NCBI GenBank assembly: GCA_964429675.1
Contig: CAYSDF010000006.1
Location: forward strand, 1 to 24,976
Direction of reading: 5' to 3'
Source: GWA2-44-9 sp964429675
Lineage (GTDB): Bacteria > Patescibacteriota > Minisyncoccia > 2-02-FULL-40-12 > GWA2-44-9
Length of the DNA stretch: 24,976 bases
Under the pieces are notes generated by a model that saw only the letters and a program-made list of their open reading frames with translations, was not told the DNA's origin and ran no database searches. Of the stretch, positions 12,515 through 18,036 are shown in pieces; the stretch's first letter is position 1, and every line of letters begins with the position of its first letter. The translations under genes and the position numbers were made by a program.

Positions 12515-12979
12515 ATGAGTCTTCTCATTGAAAATGCACAAAAAGCTCTCGAAAGCAGTGATGTTCTGAGTCTTCTTAAACATTGGCCCGCAAAGGGAGA
12601 GACGGTCAGAAATGGAAAGAAGGCCGTCGTATTCAACCAAGCCGAACCTTCTCAGGGACAGGTATACGTAATCGTTGAGGACGGGAACCTCTTCGTTTAC
12701 GAAGATGGTGATATGGAGTTTGTTCTAGTAGATGATGAAGGGAAGGAGCATTCAGTTACTCTGGCTCAAATTAAAGAAGCAAAAGAACTTTATGATTCAA
12801 CTCATATGATGTGTTGGGGGTTTTCTGGATTAGAAATAGACGAAAATGGAAAAGTATTATTTGAGTTTATGGATGAAGATGCAATGTTGTATAGGCCTCG
12901 AGTTCTTGTTGATGTGATGAATAAGAGAACCGAGTATTTTCCCGATGGCGATACAGACGATGATAATATGCCATTTTAG
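12515..12979 (+). CDS. Hypothetical acidic protein, 154 aa
   Basis: The ATG is preceded by AAAGGAG at good spacing and by a promoter. The product is soluble and strongly acidic, with strand-like stretches (AVVFNQAEPSQGQVYVIVED, FVYEDGDMEFVLVDDEGKEH), a helix AQIKEAKELYDSTH, and an Asp-rich tail (PDGDTDDDNMPF). There are no cysteine motifs, signal peptide or membrane segments. I recognise no family. It stands alone between two copies of the dispersed repeat and has its own terminator. It is likely a real accessory gene of unknown function. Confidence 0.7.
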   Translation: MSLLIENAQKALESSDVLSLLKHWPAKGETVRNGKKAVVFNQAEPSQGQVYVIVEDGNLFVYEDGDMEFVLVDDEGKEHSVTLAQIKEAKELYDSTHMMCWGFSGLEIDENGKVLFEFMDEDAMLYRPRVLVDVMNKRTEYFPDGDTDDDNMPF

Positions 12980-13003
12980 CCGACTAAATGTCGGCCTTTT
13001 AAT
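12979..13003 (+). terminator. Terminator after the acidic protein gene
   Basis: GCCGAC/GTCGGC with a 5-nt loop is followed by CTTTTAATTTT. It begins at the last base of the stop codon. A second small hairpin (TTCTGA/TCAGAA) follows at about 13004-13020. Confidence 0.8.
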
Positions 13004-13065
13004 TTTCTGATTTATCAGAACCCCGATACAATTCCTGTGGATAATAAAATCTGATTCATGGGAAT

Positions 13066-13169
13066 AGTGAACCTGTGAACTTAGTGAATGTCATGACTTG
13101 TCCTGAGCCGTTCGGTACTGAACTCACGGCCGAAGTGTTTGTCGAAGGAATAATAGCGGGGACATTGAT
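13066..13169 (+). repeat. Dispersed repeat, copy B, with extra palindromic core
   Basis: It matches copy A at both ends and contains an extra segment, CCGTTCGGTACTGAACTCAC then GGCCGAAGTGT, which is partly self-complementary (CCGTTCGG, CGGCCG). The block TGTCGAAGGA after CCTGAG recalls a repeat style I associate with CPR intergenic regions. It ends 57 bp before the Ada-like gene, and its end (TTGATA) could be that gene's -35 box. Confidence 0.75.
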
Positions 13170-13226
13170 AAAAACATATATTGCTATAGGATAAATAATA
13201 ATACTGACTGGTAATGGGGGCTCGGC

Positions 13227-13463
13227 ATGAAAAATAGATATAAAGTTCTTTGCAATGGTAAAACTATAGAAAGTAGGATTCCTGGCAGGTACGCAGGCTG
13301 GCGACCTGGCAAAATCTTCGGCAGGTTAGATTGCAAATCTGGATTGAGAATGAAAAAAGAGAACAGAGTTTTCTTTCTTACTTGGGACGATGCCATTGCT
13401 GAAGGCTATCGTCCTTGTAAGAATTGTAAACCAACACCAAATGATACCTATCCTAGTCGATAG
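13227..13463 (+). CDS. Small Ada-type zinc-binding domain protein
   Basis: The 78 residues resemble the N-terminal metal-binding domain of Ada and its stand-alone relatives. A first Cys lies in KIFGRLDCKSG, a strand/helix reads NRVFFLTWDDAIAEGYRPCKNCKP, and the signature GYRPCKxC supplies two further Cys. Ada uses four Cys for zinc; here the fourth is uncertain, with Cys9 or a His-free variant possible. There is no methyltransferase domain, so alkyl-phosphotriester repair is not established; the fold is common in small DNA-associated proteins. GGGGGCTC precedes the ATG as a modest ribosome site. The stop lies inside its own terminator. Confidence 0.7.
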   Translation: MKNRYKVLCNGKTIESRIPGRYAGWRPGKIFGRLDCKSGLRMKKENRVFFLTWDDAIAEGYRPCKNCKPTPNDTYPSR

Positions 13464-13469
13464 GTTTTT
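13446..13469 (+). terminator. Terminator overlapping the stop of the Ada-like gene
   Basis: ACCTATC/GATAGGT with a 6-nt loop is followed by TTTTC. The TAG stop is part of the descending arm. Confidence 0.75.
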
Positions 13470-13588
13470 CTTTTAATTAGAATTTAAAATCTCTCTAAGT
13501 CTCATAATTTCCATAAAAAGATTGGCATTTTATAAGGACAGTGCTACTTTAAGACGAAGAATTGCTCATTTACAAAGGTAGCCATAGA

Positions 13589-14134
13589 ATGACGCCTGAT
13601 CCCTATGCTATGCTTGACCTGGTAATCTTGGGCTTAAAACCGGCATATCAAACTTTTGAGCTCTCCCCTCCTCTCATTCGAAAATCAGTACTGGCAAATT
13701 TGGAACGCCATTTTTTCATACACGAAAATACCAGATATTGCATTTTTGGTTTGCCCGAAAAAATGGCGGCATCAATAGCCCTGCAAGCATTGGAGAAATT
13801 TGAAAACACTAAATATATATCCGGCATCGATAGTATTATTGAAGAGATCAAGGATATGACTGTAGCCAAGGCGCTACTTTACTTCATTGAGAGACTGAGT
13901 CGCTCATCCAGCCCGGAGGAAGGGGCCAGAATTAAAGCATTAACCGGTATATTGTTTGGCTATCCGCCATGTTGTATCAATTATTTCCTAGAAAGAAAGT
14001 ACGAAAACAAACGCCATGCATATGAAAACGAAGATGGGGTGCGTTTTTATCTTCGCTGCGAGAGATGCTCCAGAGAAAGCACCTGGGCATCCTGGTGCCC
14101 GAATATATTAGCGACAATCAAAAGTGGCAAATAG
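13589..14134 (+). CDS. DUF483-like protein
   Basis: ATG 13589 is preceded by AAAGG; an in-frame TTG at 13562 is a less likely start. The 181-aa product has a helical N-terminal two-thirds. A C-terminal cysteine region (LFGYPPCCINYFLE, then LRCERCSRESTWASWCP) gives CC, CxxC and a last Cys that could bind metal. The GYPxCC motif recalls DUF483, an uncharacterised family I know mainly from archaea and some bacteria; I hold this assignment loosely. No operon partner is evident and a terminator follows immediately. Function unknown. Confidence 0.6.
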   Translation: MTPDPYAMLDLVILGLKPAYQTFELSPPLIRKSVLANLERHFFIHENTRYCIFGLPEKMAASIALQALEKFENTKYISGIDSIIEEIKDMTVAKALLYFIERLSRSSSPEEGARIKALTGILFGYPPCCINYFLERKYENKRHAYENEDGVRFYLRCERCSRESTWASWCPNILATIKSGK

Positions 14135-14145
14135 CCGCTTTTTAT
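14120..14145 (+). terminator. Terminator after the DUF483-like gene
   Basis: AAAAGTGGC/GCCGCTTTT has a 5-nt loop containing part of the stop codon; T-run in the descending arm and beyond. Confidence 0.75.
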
Positions 14146-14247
14146 TTTGCAAGACTAAACTCATAAACATCCTTAAGTTAGGCATTAAGAAGTGCCAATT
14201 TCTTAAAACCCCCTGAACTAGAGAAGGAGATTATTAGAGTCTTCGTT

Positions 14248-14277
14248 AAAAACAGTCAGAAATGGCTGTTTTTGGTT
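14248..14277 (+). terminator. Isolated hairpin terminator
   Basis: AAAAACAG/CTGTTTTT extends inward with T-G and C-G pairs, 6-nt loop. The 100 bp before it (14146-14247) contain no frame I can support; an AAGGAG at about 14223-14228 is not followed by a start. It may end a lost gene. Confidence 0.55.
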
Positions 14278-14327
14278 GCTACTAACAAAGGTCAATACCT
14301 TGACTTAGTTTTAACTTAGATGTACCA

Positions 14328-14333
14328 TATAAT
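14328..14333 (+). promoter_or_regulatory. Probable -10 box for the two small membrane proteins
   Basis: A perfect TATAAT lies 30 bp before ATG 14363. TTGACT at 14300-14305 is too far away (22 bp) to be a standard -35, so only the -10 is claimed. Confidence 0.45.
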
Positions 14334-14362
14334 CACGTTCTTAGCTATGGGAGGAGCAGGTT

Positions 14363-14572
14363 ATGAGTACAGGCGGTGTGGTGATAAATCTAGGGATAAT
14401 GGCTTTGACTGGCTTTGCATTCTATATAACTCGAAGTCCCTGGGCATTTATTATCCTGTTTTTCTTGTTCAGTTCACACATTTCCGAAACAAAGATAAGA
14501 ACAAAGTGTCCAAAATGTGAGCATGAGTTCTTGGCAGTTAAGGATGCGGACGAAGAGGAAGAAGATATATAG
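14363..14572 (+). CDS. Small membrane protein with zinc-ribbon-like CxxC
   Basis: The 69 residues have GGGAGGAG before the start. The N-terminal half is one long or two short hydrophobic helices (VVINLGIMALTGFAFYITRSPWAFIILFFLFS). It is followed by KTKCPKCEHEFLAV, a CxxC half-knuckle with a nearby His, and an acidic tail (DADEEEEDI). No family is recognised. It lies 2 bp from the next membrane protein gene, so the two are probably co-expressed. Confidence 0.6.
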   Translation: MSTGGVVINLGIMALTGFAFYITRSPWAFIILFFLFSSHISETKIRTKCPKCEHEFLAVKDADEEEEDI

Positions 14573-14574
14573 TT

Positions 14575-14820
14575 ATGGGTATAAACCTGCAAGCTCTTTA
14601 TAAAAACTGTAAAGATACGGGAGAGGGTATTTATCATTTCATATTGTGTGTATTTCTAGGATTAACCGCCTTAAGCTCCGGCCTGGCATCAGGTATTGTG
14701 TTCTGGAATGGAAATAATTTTATTATAGGCTGCTTACTGCTCGCCGTGAATTATATCTGTATGGAACTTTATAAGATACATGCCAAAAAAATTACCCCTA
14801 ATGCTCAGGAATTATCCTGA
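14575..14820 (+). CDS. Small two-helix membrane protein, 81 aa
   Basis: It starts 2 bp after the preceding stop, giving a tight pair. There are two hydrophobic segments (FILCVFLGLTALSSGLASGIVF and NNFIIGCLLLAVNYICMELY) joined by a short polar turn, with a basic C-terminal tail. No recognised motif. The stop codon lies inside a strong terminator. Function unknown; a partner role with the CxxC membrane protein is plausible. Confidence 0.6.
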   Translation: MGINLQALYKNCKDTGEGIYHFILCVFLGLTALSSGLASGIVFWNGNNFIIGCLLLAVNYICMELYKIHAKKITPNAQELS

Positions 14821-14828
14821 GCTTTTTG
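14803..14828 (+). terminator. Terminator of the small membrane protein pair
   Basis: GCTCAGGA/TCCTGAGC, a perfect 8-bp stem with a 4-nt loop, is followed by TTTTTG. The TGA stop is in the stem. Confidence 0.88.
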
Positions 14829-14906
14829 TTTCTCAAAATTAAATCTCGTATACCTAAAAAATAAATCTTGATAACCGACCTTACTCAGGTTTTTTATTGA
14901 TTAATT

Positions 14907-15074
14907 TTTAAAGACCGTTGTAGAATATATAAAGTTTCTTTTAATGGTAAGAACAGGATCCCAGTCCTCCTTAAAAAATTGGCTGATATAGCGACGGTTA
15001 TCGACGAAGAATGTATCTATTTTGAGGCCGGTCAATATTCTTGCCTCATCTATCCAAAAGAATCAAAGCGGTAA
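14907..15074 (+). pseudogene. Truncated paralogue of the gene at 16933
   Basis: Fifty-five codons stay open and match the C-terminal part of the protein at 16933-17331: FKDRCRIYKVSFNGKNRIP, then LLKKLADIA, VIDEECIYFEAGQYSC and LIYPKESKR. There is no start codon in frame: TGA lies three codons upstream (14898-14900) and nothing matching the first ~80 residues remains. The following terminator is also conserved between the copies. The rest of the 14829-14906 gap shows only a weak ACCT/AGGT hairpin. Confidence 0.85.
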
Positions 15075-15088
15075 ACACCGCTTTTTTT
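15065..15088 (+). terminator. Terminator after the truncated paralogue
   Basis: AAAGCGGT/ACCGCTTT with a 4-nt loop and seven T. It is nearly the same as the one after the intact gene (17321-17345). Confidence 0.8.
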
Positions 15089-15130
15089 ATTATCAATTTA
15101 TCGTAAATCTCTGCCCTCGCTATAGAGGTG

Positions 15131-15168
15131 CCTAACTAAAAACAACCCGCTGGGTTGTTTTAGTTAGG
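15131..15168 (-). terminator. Terminator after the DUF4382 gene
   Basis: A long stem CCTAACTAAAA(A)CAACCC pairs with GGGTTGTTTTAGTTAGG around GCT, with one bulged A. It lies 16 bp past the stop of the minus-strand gene and is symmetrical enough to serve both strands. Confidence 0.75.
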
Positions 15169-15184
15169 TTAATTAGAGTTTCAC

Positions 15185-15952
15185 CTAGTAGTTTACACTT
15201 CCAGTAGTATTTAGTTTAAGAATTCCGCCTTCAAGCTTGATGACTGCATTAGCATCAAGTTGGAAGTTGAGTTTCATTGTACCATCTAGATCCATACCGA
15301 ACATTGTATTGCTAGTAACCGAGCCGCCCGAGATGGTGACCATCCCCTGTGCATCAGTGGTAGCTGTAGTATTTGTTCGTTCCTCAATTCCAACCACCGG
15401 TGCGAATACATACTCGCCGCTTACTGCGGTATGAAGAGACTTGTCAGCCAAGAAATCTAACTTAACCGACGACGTTTCATCAGCATTAACCAGAGTATTG
15501 ACGCTGACGGTAAAAGCATTTGAGGGCAACTTGGCCGTTGCCATCGTTCCGCTCTTGGTCTTTACAACGACTTTATCAATCAACAATCTTATATTAGTGT
15601 AGGTTCCGGCATCAATATTAGTCTTAGCAGCAAAAGCTAGTTGGCTCGATGAATTAAGTTGCAACAGCTTATATGTCTTAGGTTTCTCTGAAACTGTAAC
15701 CCAGCCCTTGACGGAGCTGTATAGCTCCATACGACTCATGGTTAGCTCTACTTCACTGATACTCTTCATATCAATGGCCTTATCCGTAACCTCAAATATA
15801 ACTTCACCTTTTCCCGAAACAGGTGATTTGGAAGGAGAAGGACTGGCCGAGTACATGGGACTTTTCATGCCGGGGTGTTTGGCTTTATAGATATAGACGC
15901 CTCCAGCGATGGCAACAGCAATAAGGAGGGCTATTAAGAAAGTTTTATTCAT
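15185..15952 (-). CDS. Membrane-anchored DUF4382 protein
   Basis: This 255-aa protein has an N-terminal membrane anchor or signal (TFLIALLIAVAIAGGVYIYKA). A short Ser/Pro linker (SASPSPSKSPVSG) follows, then a DUF4382 domain of about 130 residues. Typical segments are AIDMKSISEVELTMSRMELY, GWVTVSEKPKTYKLLQL, IDAGTYTNIRLLIDKVVV and VKLDFLADKSL. A second beta-rich part follows to the C-terminus. DUF4382 domains are extracellular beta-sandwich modules of unknown ligand. The domain would face outward. It is the downstream one of three exported proteins with similar Ser/Pro linkers in this stretch, which suggests a shared cell-surface role. Confidence 0.82.
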   Translation of the reverse strand: MNKTFLIALLIAVAIAGGVYIYKAKHPGMKSPMYSASPSPSKSPVSGKGEVIFEVTDKAIDMKSISEVELTMSRMELYSSVKGWVTVSEKPKTYKLLQLNSSSQLAFAAKTNIDAGTYTNIRLLIDKVVVKTKSGTMATAKLPSNAFTVSVNTLVNADETSSVKLDFLADKSLHTAVSGEYVFAPVVGIEERTNTTATTDAQGMVTISGGSVTSNTMFGMDLDGTMKLNFQLDANAVIKLEGGILKLNTTGSVNY

Positions 15953-16120
15953 AATAAATTTTTATATTAATTATTAATTTGACTATCATAATACAATGCG
16001 GGGATTTAAATCTGCATTGTTCGACCTTTTATTAATTATACAACAGGTACCCTATATAAATCCATAGATTCAAAGACTAAGTAGACTAGATTTTTGATTT
16101 ACCTTCTCCTCGTGAACCCA

Positions 16121-16142
16121 AACCCCGCCATGAAGCGGGGTT
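16121..16142. terminator. Bidirectional hairpin after the Pro/Ser/Thr-rich protein
   Basis: AACCCCGC/GCGGGGTT, a perfect 8-bp stem with a 6-nt loop, is followed by ATTTTTAT on the plus strand. The T-run on the minus strand, where the adjacent gene ends at 16164, is poor. The rest of the 15953-16120 region shows no gene. Confidence 0.6.
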
Positions 16143-16163
16143 ATTTTTATCAAGACTACAGTT

Positions 16164-16778
16164 TTACTGGTTTGGAGTGGGTGTCGGGGTTGCTGAAGGT
16201 GTTGGAGTCACAGATGGTGAAGGGGTCGGTGTGGCACTAGGAGTTGGGGTAGCACTCGGACTAGGGGTGGGCGTAGTCGACGGTGTAGGGGTTATAGACG
16301 GACTAGGCGTGACTGAAGGCGAAGGCGATGCAGTCGGAGACGGGCTCGGACTTGGTGTCGGCGTTGGTTTTGGCCTTACTAACTTACATGCATCTTTGGC
16401 CTGTTTGAAACTATCCTGAGCAAGCTTTTTGGCAGCATGAAAAGCATCTCTAGCATCTTTTTTCTTGCCAGAGGAAAGATATTTCTCCATAGCAACTATC
16501 AACTTAACGAGATATCCATCCTTAGCTCTTACCTGACAAAGTGCTCGTGCACTCATATGATCATTATCATGATCTACCGGTGTAGGCGATGGGCTAAAAG
16601 AAGGTGACGCCGAGACCGAAGGCGAAGGTGAGGATGAGGGCGTTGCGGTAGCTACTACCGATACGTGAACGTCTCCCCTGCCATTTACACTCTGGCTATG
16701 ATCTGATTTGGCATTTACGGCAAAACCAATAGCTGAAACTCCTACTATAGCTGACAATACAAGTAACTTTTTTATCAT
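16164..16778 (-). CDS. Secreted Pro/Ser/Thr-repeat protein
   Basis: This 204-aa protein has a signal peptide (KKLLVLSAIVGVSAIGFAVNA, cleavage near residue 24). A Ser/Pro linker (TPSSSPSPSVSASPSFSPSP) leads to a compact helical core of about 60 residues (MSARALCQVRAKDGYLVKLI to QAKDACKLVRPK). The core carries two Cys that could form a disulphide. The last ~60 residues are an almost pure TPTPSPSATP-type repeat. It looks like a surface stalk: a helical head between two flexible, possibly glycosylated linkers. No anchor motif is seen. The repeats would evolve fast by slippage, so length may vary among strains. Specific function unknown. Confidence 0.75.
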   Translation of the reverse strand: MIKKLLVLSAIVGVSAIGFAVNAKSDHSQSVNGRGDVHVSVVATATPSSSPSPSVSASPSFSPSPTPVDHDNDHMSARALCQVRAKDGYLVKLIVAMEKYLSSGKKKDARDAFHAAKKLAQDSFKQAKDACKLVRPKPTPTPSPSPSPTASPSPSVTPSPSITPTPSTTPTPSPSATPTPSATPTPSPSVTPTPSATPTPTPNQ

Positions 16779-16869
16779 ATATTTATATAATTAATGGTTT
16801 ATTTATTGGTATATACACTATACCTATATATCCAGACGCGGCAAGTGAGCCGTTCTTACAAAATTTTTG

Positions 16870-16898
16870 TTGACGCTCTCAGATTTATATGCTATTAT
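16870..16898 (+). promoter_or_regulatory. Promoter for the 132-aa protein
   Basis: TTGACG (16870-16875) and TATTAT (16893-16898) are separated by exactly 17 bp. The leader is short and carries AGGAGG before ATG 16933. Confidence 0.75.
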
Positions 16899-16932
16899 TT
16901 TTAATCCTTAACAACCTATGCCAGGAGGTTTC

Positions 16933-17331
16933 ATGAGAAGAAGTAGCAAGTGGGCGGGGTTTGCCAAGAACCCCCACTATAGACTGGTAGATCTTGGCCG
17001 ACCAGCAGTATTCCTGATCCCTGAAAAGAAATTGAGAATAAAGTCAGGGAGTGAGAACCTAGAAAAGCATCTCGAGAATTTCTTATCAAAAGAATTCCGA
17101 GCCTACACTTCATCTATAATTCCGAACTTCGGAGTTTGGATCAGCGATCGAGAAGTTGTTTTTAAAGACCGTTGTAGAATTTACAGAGTCTCATTCGAAG
17201 GAAAGAACAGAATCCCAACCCTCCTTAAAAAATTAGCTGAGATAGCAAGAATTATAGATGAGGAATGTATCTATTTTGAAGCCGGTCAATATTCCTGCCT
17301 AGTATATCCCAAAGGACCAAAAAAGCGGTGA
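16933..17331 (+). CDS. Hypothetical protein with a truncated paralogue in the window
   Basis: ATG 16933 follows AGGAGG at ideal distance and a good promoter; an in-frame ATG at 16918 lies before the ribosome site. The 132-aa product is basic and soluble. The N-terminal half (WAGFAKNPHYRLVDLGRPAVFLIPEKKLR) is beta-like. The C-terminal half (FKDRCRIYRVSFEGKNRIP, LLKKLAEIARIIDEECIYFE, AGQYSCLVYPK) is shared with the remnant at 14907-15074. Conserved Cys and paired Glu residues occur in that half. I recognise no family. Having a decayed copy 2 kb away suggests a small paralogous family in this genome. Confidence 0.72.
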   Translation: MRRSSKWAGFAKNPHYRLVDLGRPAVFLIPEKKLRIKSGSENLEKHLENFLSKEFRAYTSSIIPNFGVWISDREVVFKDRCRIYRVSFEGKNRIPTLLKKLAEIARIIDEECIYFEAGQYSCLVYPKGPKKR

Positions 17332-17345
17332 GCACCGCTTTTTTT
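17321..17345. terminator. Terminator shared by two convergent genes
   Basis: AAAAGCGGT/ACCGCTTTT with a 4-nt loop has T-runs on both strands. It overlaps the stop of the plus-strand gene (17331) and lies 12 bp past the stop of the minus-strand gene (17358). Confidence 0.8.
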
Positions 17346-17357
17346 ATTTGTCGTAAA

Positions 17358-17861
17358 TTACTTCTCCAACCTGACAGATCCAAGCTCAATACCTCCACAA
17401 GAGATAGTCAAATCAATAGGTAACTTGGCGCTATAAAGAGTAGTTAGGTGCCAAGCATGAGGAGCAAGATCGTAAGAACGGTCGCCGATCTTGAGGGTAA
17501 GCGCATCGGATGTATATGTATTATCGATCATTATGAGCGTATTATTTTTGTATGTAACATTTGAAGGGACAACACTTGAGCAGCCCGGCCTAAGACCTAA
17601 AACTCTACCCTGTGGGTCAAGCTGATTGAACCAATCCTGGTAAGATCCCTCTAATATATTGACGCCCGGAGACGGACTGGCAGATGAGACAGATTTTATG
17701 CCTAATTCAGGAGTAGCACTGAGACTTGGGCTGGCCGATGGCGAGGTAGTAACTTCCTGATTACTACCCTTTTTATTCAACAATAAGGGCACCGCCACTG
17801 CGACAGCCAATATAGCTATAATTGCTATAAAGAAGAGATAGTTTTTATTTTCTATTTTCAT
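17358..17861 (-). CDS. Membrane-anchored surface protein with Ser/Pro linker
   Basis: The 167-aa form starts at ATG 17861 (MKIENKNYLFFIAIIAILAV). It has one membrane helix (about 8-29), a Ser/Pro/Thr linker (TTSPSASPSLSATPELG, SSASPSPGV) and an extracytoplasmic beta-rich domain of about 95 residues. That domain contains two Cys (RPGCSSVVPSN and ISCGGIELG) that may form a disulphide. No family is recognised. The frame is open upstream to an ATG at 17912, but that part lies inside the MITE-like element and is probably not original. The ribosome site GTGTGGGG is supplied by the element's inverted end. Confidence 0.7.
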   Translation of the reverse strand: MKIENKNYLFFIAIIAILAVAVAVPLLLNKKGSNQEVTTSPSASPSLSATPELGIKSVSSASPSPGVNILEGSYQDWFNQLDPQGRVLGLRPGCSSVVPSNVTYKNNTLIMIDNTYTSDALTLKIGDRSYDLAPHAWHLTTLYSAKLPIDLTISCGGIELGSVRLEK

Positions 17862-17995
17862 CCCCACACTCAGTAAGGATATATTTCTTGTGCGGTTTAA
17901 GAAATTTATCAAAACCGATGTTAAATAGTCTAAATTTTTATTACTTCCCCATACTCAGAGAAATAGAAGCCGCAAATCCTTACTGAGTGTGGGGA
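17861..17995. mobile_element. MITE-like element, 135 bp, with 20-bp perfect inverted ends
   Basis: The left end TCCCCACACTCAGTAAGGAT (17861-17880) is the exact reverse complement of the right end at 17976-17995. The element is flanked by TTCA on both sides (17857-17860 and 17996-17999), a possible 4-bp target duplication. A partial internal copy of the end, TCCCCATACTCAG, lies at 17946-17958. It has no coding capacity of its own, as expected for a non-autonomous transposon derivative. It lies directly against the start codon of the gene at 17358-17861. Confidence 0.7.
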
Positions 17996-18036
17996 TTCAT
18001 TACTCAAGAATATCCTAAATTAAAACTGTGTCAATT

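Noticed and set aside
14146..14247. Small gene before the isolated terminator
   Set aside because: AAGGAG is present but no start codon follows at usable distance and frames are broken.
16164..16350. Tandem DNA repeat as a separate element
   Set aside because: The GT-rich periodicity is explained by codons of the TPTPSP protein repeat, so it is described within that gene.
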